A DNA stretch of 35,721 nucleotides from Bacillota bacterium (GTDB lineage: Bacteria > Bacillota > Clostridia > Oscillospirales > Acutalibacteraceae): NCBI GenBank assembly GCA_023401495.1, contig JAEXDU010000172.1:1-35721 (forward strand), in the 5' to 3' direction. The notes below the pieces were generated by a model. It was not told where the DNA came from. It ran no database searches and saw only the letters and a list, made by a program, of their open reading frames with translations. Below are positions 16,926-24,925 of the stretch, piece by piece (the first letter of the stretch is position 1; every line of letters begins with the position of its first letter). Both the position numbers and the translations under genes were made by a program.

Positions 16926-17717
16926 ATGGAAGCAAAGTATACGTTAGGCATTGACGTTGGTTCCACCACGTCTAAATGTGTGATTGTGAAGGACGGGCAG
17001 GAAATCGTCAGTAAATCTCTGGTTTCAGTGGGTGCCGGTACCAGCGGCCCCGAACGCGCGATCAAAGAGGTGCTGGATAACTGCGGAATGAAAAAAGAGG
17101 ACATGAGCTTTATTCTTGGCACCGGCTATGGGCGTAATTCGCTTGACATCGTGGATGACCAGATGAGCGAGCTGAGCTGTCATGCAAAAGGCGCATACTA
17201 CCTGTTTCCGGAGGTCCACACTGTCATTGATATTGGTGGACAGGACATGAAAGTGCTCCAGATTGACAATGGCGTTATGGTCAATTTCCAGATGAACGAC
17301 AAGTGTGCCGCCGGCACAGGGCGGTTTCTCGATGTAATGGCCCGCGTGCTGGAAGTCAATGTCGCTGAACTGGGCGATCTGGGTGCAAAGTCCACCAAGC
17401 GGGTAGCGATCAGCTCTACCTGTACGGTTTTCGCCGAGAGCGAAGTGATCAGCCAGCTGGCACAGGGCAGCGATATGCACGACATCATCAACGGAATTCA
17501 TCATTCCATTGCCGCCAAAATCACCGGACTGGCACGCCGTGTTGGCGTGCGTGATCAGGTCGTTATGACCGGCGGCGTCGCGCAGAACAAGGGCGTCGTT
17601 GCCGCCATGGAAGAGGAGCTGGGCCACAAGGTGTATACCTCTCCCCTGGCTCAGTATGGCGGTGCGCTTGGCGCTGCGCTGTTTGCGTACCAGAAGGCGA
17701 CCCGAAAGAAAGATTGA
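16926..17717 (+). CDS. hgdC: 2-hydroxyglutaryl-CoA dehydratase activator (archerase)
   Basis: The ATP-dependent iron-sulfur activator that injects one electron into the dehydratase HgdAB. The frame is open from 16848, but ATG 16926 behind AGGAAGG is the start that gives the family N-terminus (KYTLGIDVGSTTSKCV) and 263 residues, against 260 in Acidaminococcus. The ASKHA nucleotide-binding motifs are GIDVGSTTS (8-16) and DIGGQD (102-107). The cluster ligands Cys127 (NDKCAAGTGRF) and Cys166 (SSTCTVFAESE) fall at the same numbers as in the Acidaminococcus protein. One [4Fe-4S] cluster is held between two subunits. The protein is expected to be very oxygen-sensitive. Confidence 0.96.
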   Translation: MEAKYTLGIDVGSTTSKCVIVKDGQEIVSKSLVSVGAGTSGPERAIKEVLDNCGMKKEDMSFILGTGYGRNSLDIVDDQMSELSCHAKGAYYLFPEVHTVIDIGGQDMKVLQIDNGVMVNFQMNDKCAAGTGRFLDVMARVLEVNVAELGDLGAKSTKRVAISSTCTVFAESEVISQLAQGSDMHDIINGIHHSIAAKITGLARRVGVRDQVVMTGGVAQNKGVVAAMEEELGHKVYTSPLAQYGGALGAALFAYQKATRKKD

Positions 17718-17748
17718 ACGCTGAGTATTTGGTGAGTTTTGAACGGTG

Positions 17749-17769
17749 TGGGAAGCTTTCCCGCACATT
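17749..17769 (+). other. Hairpin between hgdC and hgdA
   Basis: GTGTGGGAA pairs with TTCCCGCAC around GCT, with one G-T pair, in the 93-base gap. No long T run follows directly. It may be an RNA stability or processing element in the hgd transcript. Confidence 0.4.
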
Positions 17770-17810
17770 TGAAACCTTTTCTTAATTTTAATTGAAGGAG
17801 CGAGTGAACT

Positions 17811-19103
17811 ATGGCAGAAATTGAAAAAACAGCACCCGCTGAGCAAGCTGCTCCCGCAGCCGCCGCAGCGCCTGCCAAGAAACCTGCAAAACCGGCCAGC
17901 CCCGGCGTTACCGCCCTGCGCAAGGTCGTTTCCGATGTTTATGCCGGCGCATGGGAAGCAAAGAAAGCTGGCCGCCCGGTGGGCTGGTCTTCTTCCAAAT
18001 TCCCCTGTGAGATCGCAGAGGCCCTCGATCTGGCCGTTGTATATCCCGAGAATCAGGCCGCCGGTATCGCTGCTCAGCACGATGGCGAACGCCTGTGCGT
18101 GGAAGCCGAAAATCTTGGCTTTGACGCTGATATCTGTGGTTATGCCCGTATCAGCCTGGCCTATGCTTCCGGCGTGGAAACAACCAACGTGTCCCGTCAG
18201 ATGCCGCAGCCTGACTTTGTTCTGTGCTGCAACAACATCTGTAACTGCATGACGAAATGGTACGAGAACATTGCTCGTATGCACAACATTCCGCTCATTA
18301 TGATCGACGTTCCCTACAACAACACCACTCACGTGGACGAGAGCCAGGTGGCATACATTCGCGCCCAGTTCGAGGACGCAATCAAGCAGCTGGAAAAGAT
18401 CTCTGGCAATAAGTTTGATGAAAAGAAGTTTGAGCAGGTATGTGCGAACGCAAACCGCACTGCGAAGGCATGGCTGAAGGTCTGTGACTATTGCCAGTAC
18501 GAGCCCTCCCCGATGTCTGGTTTTGATCTGTTCAACCACATGGCGGACGTTGTTACCGCTCGCGGCAAGGAATCTACTGCCGAAGCGTTTGAGCTGCTGG
18601 CAACCGAGCTCGAGGAGCATGTGAAGAACGGCACCTCTACCCTGCCGTTTGAAGAGAAATACCGCATTATGTTCGAGGGTATTCCCTGCTGGCCCGATCT
18701 GAAGGCGCTGTTTAAGCCCCTGAAGGGCAGCGGCCTGAACGTAACCGCTGTTGTATACGCACCTGCGTTTGGTTTCGTATACGATGGACTGGATGATCTG
18801 TGTCGTGCATACTGCAAAGCCCCGAACAGCGTTTGCCTGGAACAGGGTGTTGAATGGCGTGAGGGCCTCTGCCGCGACAATAAGGTAGACGGCGTTCTGG
18901 TTCATTACAACCGCAGCTGCAAGCCGTGGTCCGGCTATATGCCCGAAATGCAGCGCCGCTTCACCGCCGATTTGGGCATTCCCTGCGCCGCGTTCGACGG
19001 CGACCAGGCGGATCCCCGCAACTTCAACGCCGCTCAGTACGAAACACGCGTACAGGGCCTTGTTGAAGCGATGGAAGCAACCAAAGCTGCGAAGGAGGGC
19101 TAA
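17811..19103 (+). CDS. hgdA: 2-hydroxyglutaryl-CoA dehydratase alpha subunit
   Basis: One of two subunits that remove water from (R)-2-hydroxyglutaryl-CoA by a ketyl-radical mechanism, giving glutaconyl-CoA. The 430-residue protein belongs to the HGD-D family. GWSSSKFPCE (58-67), DICGYARISLAYASG and the cysteine-rich CCNNICNCMTKWYENIAR (from 139) are typical and supply candidate cluster ligands. Unusual is an N-terminal extension of about 25 residues made of Ala, Pro and Lys (about 8-31), resembling the linker of GcdC. AAGGAG precedes the ATG. A second AAGGAGG inside its 3' end serves hgdB. Confidence 0.94.
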   Translation: MAEIEKTAPAEQAAPAAAAAPAKKPAKPASPGVTALRKVVSDVYAGAWEAKKAGRPVGWSSSKFPCEIAEALDLAVVYPENQAAGIAAQHDGERLCVEAENLGFDADICGYARISLAYASGVETTNVSRQMPQPDFVLCCNNICNCMTKWYENIARMHNIPLIMIDVPYNNTTHVDESQVAYIRAQFEDAIKQLEKISGNKFDEKKFEQVCANANRTAKAWLKVCDYCQYEPSPMSGFDLFNHMADVVTARGKESTAEAFELLATELEEHVKNGTSTLPFEEKYRIMFEGIPCWPDLKALFKPLKGSGLNVTAVVYAPAFGFVYDGLDDLCRAYCKAPNSVCLEQGVEWREGLCRDNKVDGVLVHYNRSCKPWSGYMPEMQRRFTADLGIPCAAFDGDQADPRNFNAAQYETRVQGLVEAMEATKAAKEG

Positions 19104-19108
19104 CGAAC

Positions 19109-20263
19109 ATGAGTATCGAATCGATTATCAGTGAGCTGGCCAGTGTTGCTGCGCATCCCGGAAAGCAGCTGGCAGATTTTAAAGCACAGGGCAAAAAAGT
19201 GATCGGCCTTCTGCCCTACTATGCGCCCGAAGAGCTCGTTTATGCCGCGGGCATGGTTCCCATGGGCATCTGGGGCAGCAACGACAAGACCATCTCTATG
19301 GCGAAGGAATACTGCGCAACGTTCTACTGCACCATCGCGCAGCTGGGCCTTGAAATGCTGCTGGATGGTACGCTCGATCAGCTTGACGGCGTGATCACCC
19401 CCACCATTTGCGATACCCTGCGTCCGATGAGCCAGAACATCCGCGTGGCGATGGCCAAGTACGAGAAGATGCCTACCATCTTCCTGGCACATCCCCAGAA
19501 CCGTAAGCCCGCTTACGGCCTGAAATTCTGTGTGGATCAGTACAACAACATCAGAAAAGCGCTGGAAGAAATCAGCGGCGCTCCGATTACGGACGAAGCG
19601 ATTCAGAATGCGATTAAGGTATACAACAAGAGCCGTGCTGCCCGCCGCGAGTTTGTAAAGCTTGCAAGCGAGCACTGCGACGTGATCACCCCCACAAAGC
19701 GCAGCGCGGTGCTGAAGGCCTCTTGGTTCATGCTCAAGGATGAGTACACCGAGAAGCTTGAAGCGCTCAACGAAGAGCTCAAGAAGCTGCCTGCCTGTGA
19801 CTGGAAGGGCGTGAAGATTGTCACCAGCGGTATCATCTGTGATAACCCGACCCTCCTCAAGATTTTTGAGGACAACAACGTTGCGATCGCTGCGGATGAC
19901 GTTGCTCAGGAGAGCCGTTCCTTCCGCGCCGATGCTCCGGAGGATCAGGCAGACCCGATGATGGCTCTGGCTCTGCAGTTTGCAAGCCTTGACCACGACG
20001 TTCTGCTCTATGATGAGCATTCCTCTGAAAACCGCCGCGGCGAGTTCGTTGCCAACATGGTGAAAGAGAACGGCGCACAGGGTCTGATCCTGTTCATGCA
20101 GCAGTTCTGTGATCCGGAGGAGATGGAGTATCCCTCTCTGAAGAAGGCTCTGGACGAGGCCGGCGTAATGCACATCAAGCTGGGCATCGATCAGCAGATG
20201 CGCGACTTCGGTCAGGCTGCTACCGCGATTCAGGCTTTTGCCGACGTGCTCAAATCTCTGTAA
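19109..20263 (+). CDS. hgdB: 2-hydroxyglutaryl-CoA dehydratase beta subunit
   Basis: The 384-residue partner of HgdA; about 380 residues is usual. It has YAAGMVPMGIWGSN, the cysteine-containing AKEYCATFYC, and TICDTLRPMSQN, all HGD-D family features that provide cluster ligands. The ATG is 5 bases after the hgdA stop, with AAGGAGG inside the hgdA end. It is the last gene of the pathway cluster and is followed by a strong terminator, so the transcript probably ends here. Confidence 0.95.
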   Translation: MSIESIISELASVAAHPGKQLADFKAQGKKVIGLLPYYAPEELVYAAGMVPMGIWGSNDKTISMAKEYCATFYCTIAQLGLEMLLDGTLDQLDGVITPTICDTLRPMSQNIRVAMAKYEKMPTIFLAHPQNRKPAYGLKFCVDQYNNIRKALEEISGAPITDEAIQNAIKVYNKSRAARREFVKLASEHCDVITPTKRSAVLKASWFMLKDEYTEKLEALNEELKKLPACDWKGVKIVTSGIICDNPTLLKIFEDNNVAIAADDVAQESRSFRADAPEDQADPMMALALQFASLDHDVLLYDEHSSENRRGEFVANMVKENGAQGLILFMQQFCDPEEMEYPSLKKALDEAGVMHIKLGIDQQMRDFGQAATAIQAFADVLKSL

Positions 20264-20280
20264 TTACATTTCTAAATGAA

Positions 20281-20317
20281 AAGCCCCTTCCGGGAACTTC
20301 CCGGAAGGGGCTTTTTT
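20281..20317 (+). terminator. Strong terminator after hgdB
   Basis: AAGCCCCTTCCGGG (20281-20294) pairs with CCCGGAAGGGGCTT (20300-20313), followed by TTTTTT (20312-20317). It begins 18 bases after the hgdB stop. Confidence 0.95.
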
Positions 20318-21086
20318 GCAGGCTGAGCCTGTACATAAGTCACGGCAGACTTTTCCCTTCTTTTATCCTGGTATGAAAGAACGAGTTTTTCTGTGGGGTG
20401 CCTTACATGGAATTTCTGCTAGCGCAGGGCTTGCCGGGCACTACCTTTCGCTACAAGGCGAAAGTAAGCAAATGCTCGCCAAAGGACACCTTTGGAATCC
20501 GTTTGGGGAACAAGCCCTGACTGCGCCAACAAAAGCTACTGAAAAGGCGCTCCAATGAAAATGCCCACTCTCCGGGATTCATCGAGAAATAAGTCTAGCT
20601 GTCCCGTCTGTCGGCGGGCATTTTCAGAGCGCTCTCGTTGGCTCGCAGTTTTTAGGTGCGGCTTTGCCGCATTTTTGCTGGATCTGGTTTTAAATGAATC
20701 AAAGCTATCGTCAGGCGGCCCTTCTGCGAGCTTTCGAGAGCGCTCTGAAAGAGACCGCCGCCGAACGAAAGCAGAAAACTTCCTTTTCGCACTGGCTAGG
20801 CGAGTGGGCGCTTTCATTGGAGCGCCTTTTCGGTGGCTTTCGGTGATGTTTTTGGAACTGTTCCCCAAAACGGATTCCAAAGGCGGAGCCTTGGCGAATC
20901 TTTGCTTCCTTTCTTTTCGTCAAGAAAGGCAGGGCCCGCCCCGGCCTGAGGGGCATGCCCTGCGCCAGCAGAATCCCTGCGGGATAGCCGCAAAGAAAAA
21001 AGGCTTCTTTATTCGAATAGACGAATTAAAGTGGTTTTTCCGCCGCTTACCCTAAGGGGTGAATCAAGGCCCAACCCTTGATTTTC
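20318..21086. other. Gene-free region around the long inverted repeat
   Basis: About 770 bases without a credible gene. Reading frames of 80 and 166 codons exist (20316-20558 and 20555-21055), but they lack ribosome sites, run through the inverted repeat and encode arginine/serine-rich sequence with no family likeness. The right end (about 20990-21060) and the promoter of the next operon lie outside the repeat. Confidence 0.6.
20411..20974. repeat. Long imperfect inverted repeat (about 560 bp), possible fold-back element
   Basis: Left-arm blocks recur in reverse complement on the right, in mirrored order. ATTTCTGCTAGCGCAGGGC (from 20412) matches the complement of GCCCTGCGCCAGCAGAAT (20958-20974). 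The block around TTTGGAATCCGTTTGGGGAAC (20491-20511) matches 20859-20883. AAAAGGCGCTCCAATGAAA (20542-20560) matches 20811-20828. TTTTCAGAGCGCTCTCG (20621-20637) matches 20733-20749. Near the centre TGCGGC/GCCGCA (20657-20671) forms a hairpin with a T run. No transposase lies within. Arms are imperfect, so it is old or under RNA-structure constraint. Confidence 0.8.
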
Positions 21087-21115
21087 TTGACAGGCAAATG
21101 CAAAAGCATTACAAT
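21087..21115 (+). promoter_or_regulatory. Strong sigma-A promoter for the xpaC-telA operon
   Basis: TTGACA (21087-21092) and TACAAT (21110-21115) are spaced by exactly 17 bases, about 40 bases ahead of the first gene. Confidence 0.8.
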
Positions 21116-21154
21116 GAAAACACATTAACCTGATTGGGAGAAAGGGAGGAATTT

Positions 21155-21808
21155 ATGCGTGAAGTGACTCGAAAATCAGCAATTCCGGTATATGCGGCGG
21201 CAGTGCCGTGGCTTTTGGGGGCGCTGATTCTTCCGTTTTATCAGGCGTGGCATTTTGTGCTGGCCGCGGTCATTTCCGCAGCGGTTTACGTTGTGATGAG
21301 CCGCGTCTTCCCGGCGAAAACGATTCTGGTGCCGGAGGAGGAGCGCCCCGCAAATACGGGCGACGCCGGCGCGGACGCTTTGATCAACGACGGACGGGAG
21401 CAGCTCAAACGTCTGCGGGCGCTCGATGAAGAAATCGCCGACCCCGGTGTCAGCGCGCACATTGTGCGTATCTGCGGCATCTGCGGAAAGATTTTTGCAT
21501 ATTTGGAGAAGAATACAAGCAAAGCGACAAAGCTTCGCCTGTTTTTCAACTATTATCTGCCCACCACCGTCAAGCTGCTCGAAAGCTATGAGCGGATGGC
21601 TTCGCAGGACATTTCCGGGGAAAATATTGAATCCGCCATGCGCGGTGTGGAGGGGATCCTCTCAAGCATCGAAGAGGCGTTCGAAAAGCAGCTCGACCAC
21701 CTGTTTGCCGATGAGGCGCTCGATATTTCCACAGATATTACCGTTTTAGAGAATATGATGGCCCGCGAGGGATTGACGAAGGACCAATTTGACAAGGACA
21801 GCAAATGA
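21155..21808 (+). CDS. XpaC-family membrane protein (5-bromo-4-chloroindolyl phosphate hydrolysis protein)
   Basis: A 217-residue protein of the XpaC family, whose biochemical role is not established despite the name. Two hydrophobic segments occupy about residues 10-50, and the rest is a soluble helical domain rich in charged residues. The frame is open from 21134, but ATG 21155 with GGGAGGA 4 bases ahead gives the natural MREVTRKSAIP start. It directly precedes a TelA-family gene, the usual partner in Firmicutes. That pairing suggests a role in envelope stress or resistance to toxic anions or antimicrobials, which is an inference from family association. Confidence 0.8.
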   Translation: MREVTRKSAIPVYAAAVPWLLGALILPFYQAWHFVLAAVISAAVYVVMSRVFPAKTILVPEEERPANTGDAGADALINDGREQLKRLRALDEEIADPGVSAHIVRICGICGKIFAYLEKNTSKATKLRLFFNYYLPTTVKLLESYERMASQDISGENIESAMRGVEGILSSIEEAFEKQLDHLFADEALDISTDITVLENMMAREGLTKDQFDKDSK

Positions 21809-21832
21809 ATCGAAGGAAAGGGTGTTTAAAAC

Positions 21833-22966
21833 ATGGAGCATCAGGAGTTTGTCCCCGATTTGACACTGGAGCCGGCCGAAGTTACCGTACAGGAGGATCA
21901 GCAGGAGGAACAGACGGCCGCCTCCACAACGCTGGATAAAAGCCAGCTGACGCCCGAGGAGCAGAAGCTGGTAAGCGCTTTCGCGCAGAAGATCGATCTG
22001 ACAGATACCAATCAGGTTCTTCAGTTCGGCGCCGGCGCACAAAAGAAAATCGCCGATTTTTCGGGTTCCGCTCTTGCCAATGTCCGTACCAAAGACATGG
22101 GCGAGGTTGGCGGTATGCTCACCGATCTGGTGACGGAGCTGAAAGGTCTGGATATCAAGCCAGAAGAGAAAAAAGGTCTGTTTGGCTTTTTGAAAAAGAC
22201 GAACAATCAGATTTCCGCGCTGAAAACAAAGTACGACAAGGTGGAGCTCAACGTGGATAAGATCACCACCACGCTGGAAAACCACCAGATCCAGCTCATG
22301 AAAGATATTGCGATGCTGGATAAAATGTATGAGCAGAACCTCAATTATTTTAAAGAGGTTTCGATGTATATTCTGGCCGGTAAGGAGCGCCTCGAGAGCG
22401 CGAAGCAGAACGAGCTGCGTCTGGCGCGCGAAAAAGCACAGCTTACCGGGCTGCCCGAGGACGCACAGGCCGCAAACGATCTGGCGAACCAGTGTAACCG
22501 CTTTGAAAAGAAGCTGCATGATCTGGAGCTGACCCGCATGATTTCAATTCAGATGGGCCCGCAGGTGCGCCTGATCCAGAACAATGACAGCCTGATGGCC
22601 GAAAAAATCCAGTCGTCGCTCGTGAACACGATTCCGCTGTGGAAAAGCCAGATGGTGCTGGCGCTCGGTCTTGCGCACTCTCAGCAGGCGCTGGAGGCAC
22701 AGCGCAGTGTGACCGACATGACGAACCAGATGCTCCGGAAAAATGCCGAGATGCTCAAAATGGGCACGATTGAGACCGCGAAGGAATCTGAGCGTGGCAT
22801 TGTAGATATTGAAACGCTGCAGCAGACGAACCAGGCGCTGATCTCCACACTGGAGGAAGTGCGCCGCATTCAGTCGGACGGTGCGCAGAAGCGCCGTGCC
22901 GCTGAGGTTGAGCTGGGCCGCATTGAGGGAGAACTCAAGCAGAAGCTGCTGGAACTGAGAGACTGA
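21833..22966 (+). CDS. TelA-family toxic anion resistance protein
   Basis: A 377-residue cytosolic, mostly helical protein of the TelA/YaaN family, named for tellurite resistance but found widely in stress and envelope operons. An acidic, Glu/Gln-rich N-terminus (1-40) is followed by long predicted coiled-coil stretches; VTDMTNQMLRKNAEMLKMG and the region after it are family-typical. It starts 24 bases after xpaC behind an AAGGAAAGGG site, so the two are cotranscribed. The true substrate of the family is unclear. No ter-system genes are adjacent, so tellurite resistance should not be assumed. Confidence 0.85.
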   Translation: MEHQEFVPDLTLEPAEVTVQEDQQEEQTAASTTLDKSQLTPEEQKLVSAFAQKIDLTDTNQVLQFGAGAQKKIADFSGSALANVRTKDMGEVGGMLTDLVTELKGLDIKPEEKKGLFGFLKKTNNQISALKTKYDKVELNVDKITTTLENHQIQLMKDIAMLDKMYEQNLNYFKEVSMYILAGKERLESAKQNELRLAREKAQLTGLPEDAQAANDLANQCNRFEKKLHDLELTRMISIQMGPQVRLIQNNDSLMAEKIQSSLVNTIPLWKSQMVLALGLAHSQQALEAQRSVTDMTNQMLRKNAEMLKMGTIETAKESERGIVDIETLQQTNQALISTLEEVRRIQSDGAQKRRAAEVELGRIEGELKQKLLELRD

Positions 22967-22983
22967 TAGGCGGTTTGTAAACG

Positions 22984-23086
22984 CAAGGCAATTTTCTGTT
23001 TTGATAAAAACAGGCTGTGGCTGCGTTAAAATTCTTAGAATATATCCAGTGCGTGTGCTCTTTGGATATTTCTGCAATCTGCCTTG
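22984..23086. repeat. Small inverted-repeat-bounded spacer
   Basis: CAAGGCA (22984-22990) and its complement TGCCTTG (23080-23086) bound 103 bases. Inside are CTGTTTT/AAAACAG (near 22995-23013) and ATATCCA/TGGATAT (near 23041-23068). It could be a small miniature repeat in the telA-lemA gap. No other copy was noticed in the window. Confidence 0.35.
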
Positions 23087-23157
23087 TCTCGGTCTGCTTT
23101 TCTTCAAAATATTCGGCATGTATGAATGGATAAACAAACTCTGAACAGGAGGAAACC

Positions 23158-23727
23158 ATGGAGTGGCTTAAAAACCGGCGAACCGCATGGGTTATTTTGA
23201 TTGCTGTTGTTGTGCTGTCGGTCCTCTTTGGCTCGGTTAGGTCGGTGTCGGGACTGCGTCAGCAGGCGGAGCAGACCTTTACGCAGGGAACGCGCGGCGA
23301 CGGACTGGGAATTTCACATTACCTGGAATCAAGAGTCTCTCTTTCGGGAAACCTGATTACGGTAGCCGGGCGGTATCTGGACGCCAATGACGCGCGGATT
23401 ACGGCGCTGCGGCAGGCAGCGGATGCGTTGGCGGGAGCCCAGACGCCGTCAGCCAAATACCAGGCCAATCTGAGTCTGGATTCTGCGTTCCAGTCTGTGT
23501 ACGACGCGCTGGAGGGACAGTATCTGTCGCAGAAGGATATGGAGTACCGTACCCGCCTGTTAGCGGATTTTAAATCCCGCAATGCATCCATCAGCTATAG
23601 CGGCTATAATGGTCTGGCGCAGAATTTTAATGATAAGGTGCTGAGGTCAACCCCCGGGGGTGCGATGGCATTCGCTGTTGGGGTGAAACCTCTCGAGCTG
23701 TATACCATGACAGGGGGAGACAAATGA
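23158..23727 (+). CDS. LemA-like membrane protein
   Basis: A 189-residue protein with one N-terminal membrane anchor (about residues 9-27) and a helical outer domain. The C-terminal pattern YNGLAQNFNDKV...PGGAMAFAVGVKPLELY resembles the LemA family. GGAGG lies just before the ATG. Its stop overlaps the start of the TPM-domain gene (ATGA at 23724-23727). LemA and TPM-domain proteins often occur together, but the function of the pair is unknown. Similarity to LemA is moderate and mostly at the C-terminus. Confidence 0.72.
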   Translation: MEWLKNRRTAWVILIAVVVLSVLFGSVRSVSGLRQQAEQTFTQGTRGDGLGISHYLESRVSLSGNLITVAGRYLDANDARITALRQAADALAGAQTPSAKYQANLSLDSAFQSVYDALEGQYLSQKDMEYRTRLLADFKSRNASISYSGYNGLAQNFNDKVLRSTPGGAMAFAVGVKPLELYTMTGGDK

Positions 23728-24716
23728 AAAAGCGCGTCAGTGTGCTTTTGGTTTTAACCGTGCTTCTGTCTGTTCTGTTCGCTCTGCCTGCTTCGGCAGA
23801 AGTGAACATACCGGAGCCGACCGATCAGTTTTACGTCAATGATTTTGCCGGTGTACTCAGCGATGAAACCAAGAACGGCATCATGTCCGCCAATATCAAT
23901 CTGTACGAAAAAACTGGCGGGCAGATCGTCGTGACGACAGTGGATTTTCTGGACAACGCGGATATTTCCGATTACGGCTATGCCATGTTTAATCAGTGGA
24001 AGATCGGCTCGAAAGAGAAAAACAACGGCATTTTGCTGCTGCTGGCCATTGGCGACGACAATTACCGCGTGATCCCCGGCTACGGGATCGAGGATGAGCT
24101 CTCTGCAGGCGAGCTCAAGCAGATGCTCAACGAATACCTGGAGCCGGATTTTGCCGCCAAGGATTACGACGCGGGTGTGCAGAAAATGTTTACCGCGCTG
24201 GTAAATTGGTATGAAAGCAATTACGGCGTTTCCATCTCCAGCACCGCCGGGGCGCTGCCGGACCCCAAAGCAGAATATCAGGGCGGCGGCGGAGTCAATG
24301 AGTACGAAGGCCATCGCTCCGGCGGCATTTCGAAGATGTTCAGTTCCATCATTATGCTGATCATTCTGTTTGTTGTTTTCAGCTCCATCTTTTCCCGCAG
24401 ACGCCGGTATCGCGGGTATCCCCCGTATGGCGGCGGATACGGCGGAAGAGGATATTCCGGCGGCGGTTCATGGTTCTGGCCGTTCTTTTTAGGCAACATG
24501 TGGGGTTCCAGCCGGCGCGGTGCGCCTCCCCCGCCCTGGGATGATAACCGCGACCATCACCACCATGATGATCATGACGATCACGATAACCACGGCGGAT
24601 GGTTCGGCGGCGGTGGCGGATTCGGTGGCTTTGGAGGCGGCGGTGGCTTTGGCGGAGGCGGCGGTTTCAGCGGCGGTGGCGGCGGAAGCAGCGGCGGCGG
24701 AGCGGGCCGTTTTTAG
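23724..24716 (+). CDS. TPM-domain secreted/membrane protein with His- and Gly-rich tail
   Basis: A 330-residue YgcG-type protein. A signal peptide (1-25, ending ASA) is followed by a TPM domain (about 30-170; FYVNDFAGVLSDETK, GILLLLAIGDDNYRVIPGYGIED). A membrane helix (about 204-223) precedes an Arg-rich RRRRYRGYPPYGG stretch. The tail then holds a His/Asp cluster (about 274-290: DNRDHHHHDDHDDHDNH) and a Gly/Phe-rich end (294-330). The His/Asp cluster could bind metal. The start overlaps the LemA-like stop, so the two are translated together. Exact activity is unknown; TPM domains were first linked to photosystem repair and to phosphatase activity in plants. Confidence 0.82.
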   Translation: MKKRVSVLLVLTVLLSVLFALPASAEVNIPEPTDQFYVNDFAGVLSDETKNGIMSANINLYEKTGGQIVVTTVDFLDNADISDYGYAMFNQWKIGSKEKNNGILLLLAIGDDNYRVIPGYGIEDELSAGELKQMLNEYLEPDFAAKDYDAGVQKMFTALVNWYESNYGVSISSTAGALPDPKAEYQGGGGVNEYEGHRSGGISKMFSSIIMLIILFVVFSSIFSRRRRYRGYPPYGGGYGGRGYSGGGSWFWPFFLGNMWGSSRRGAPPPPWDDNRDHHHHDDHDDHDNHGGWFGGGGGFGGFGGGGGFGGGGGFSGGGGGSSGGGAGRF

Positions 24717-24830
24717 GAATCCGCTTTTTCCCCAAGAACAGACCTTTTTTTCGCACGAAGTGATCTATATTTAAAATACAGTTGCCGCAGTGTGCGGGTA
24801 TTTACAATAAAATCGGGAATTACGAGTAGA

Positions 24831-24852
24831 AAACGCCCCTTCCGGGGCTTTT
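24831..24852 (+). terminator. Terminator after the TPM-domain gene
   Basis: GCCCC (24835-24839) pairs with GGGGC (24844-24848), with AAA before it and TTTT after it. Confidence 0.65.
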
Positions 24853-24925
24853 CTGTACCGTTGATAAAGAATGTTTTTACGATCCGACAGATTATGAAAT
24901 ACTCTTAAATCATGAGGTATTCAGC

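Noticed and set aside
17025..18905. 626-codon open frame on the minus strand
   Set aside because: It is antisense to hgdC and hgdA, both unmistakable genes.
20555..21055. 166-codon frame inside the long inverted repeat
   Set aside because: No ribosome site, composition driven by the repeat, and no protein family features.
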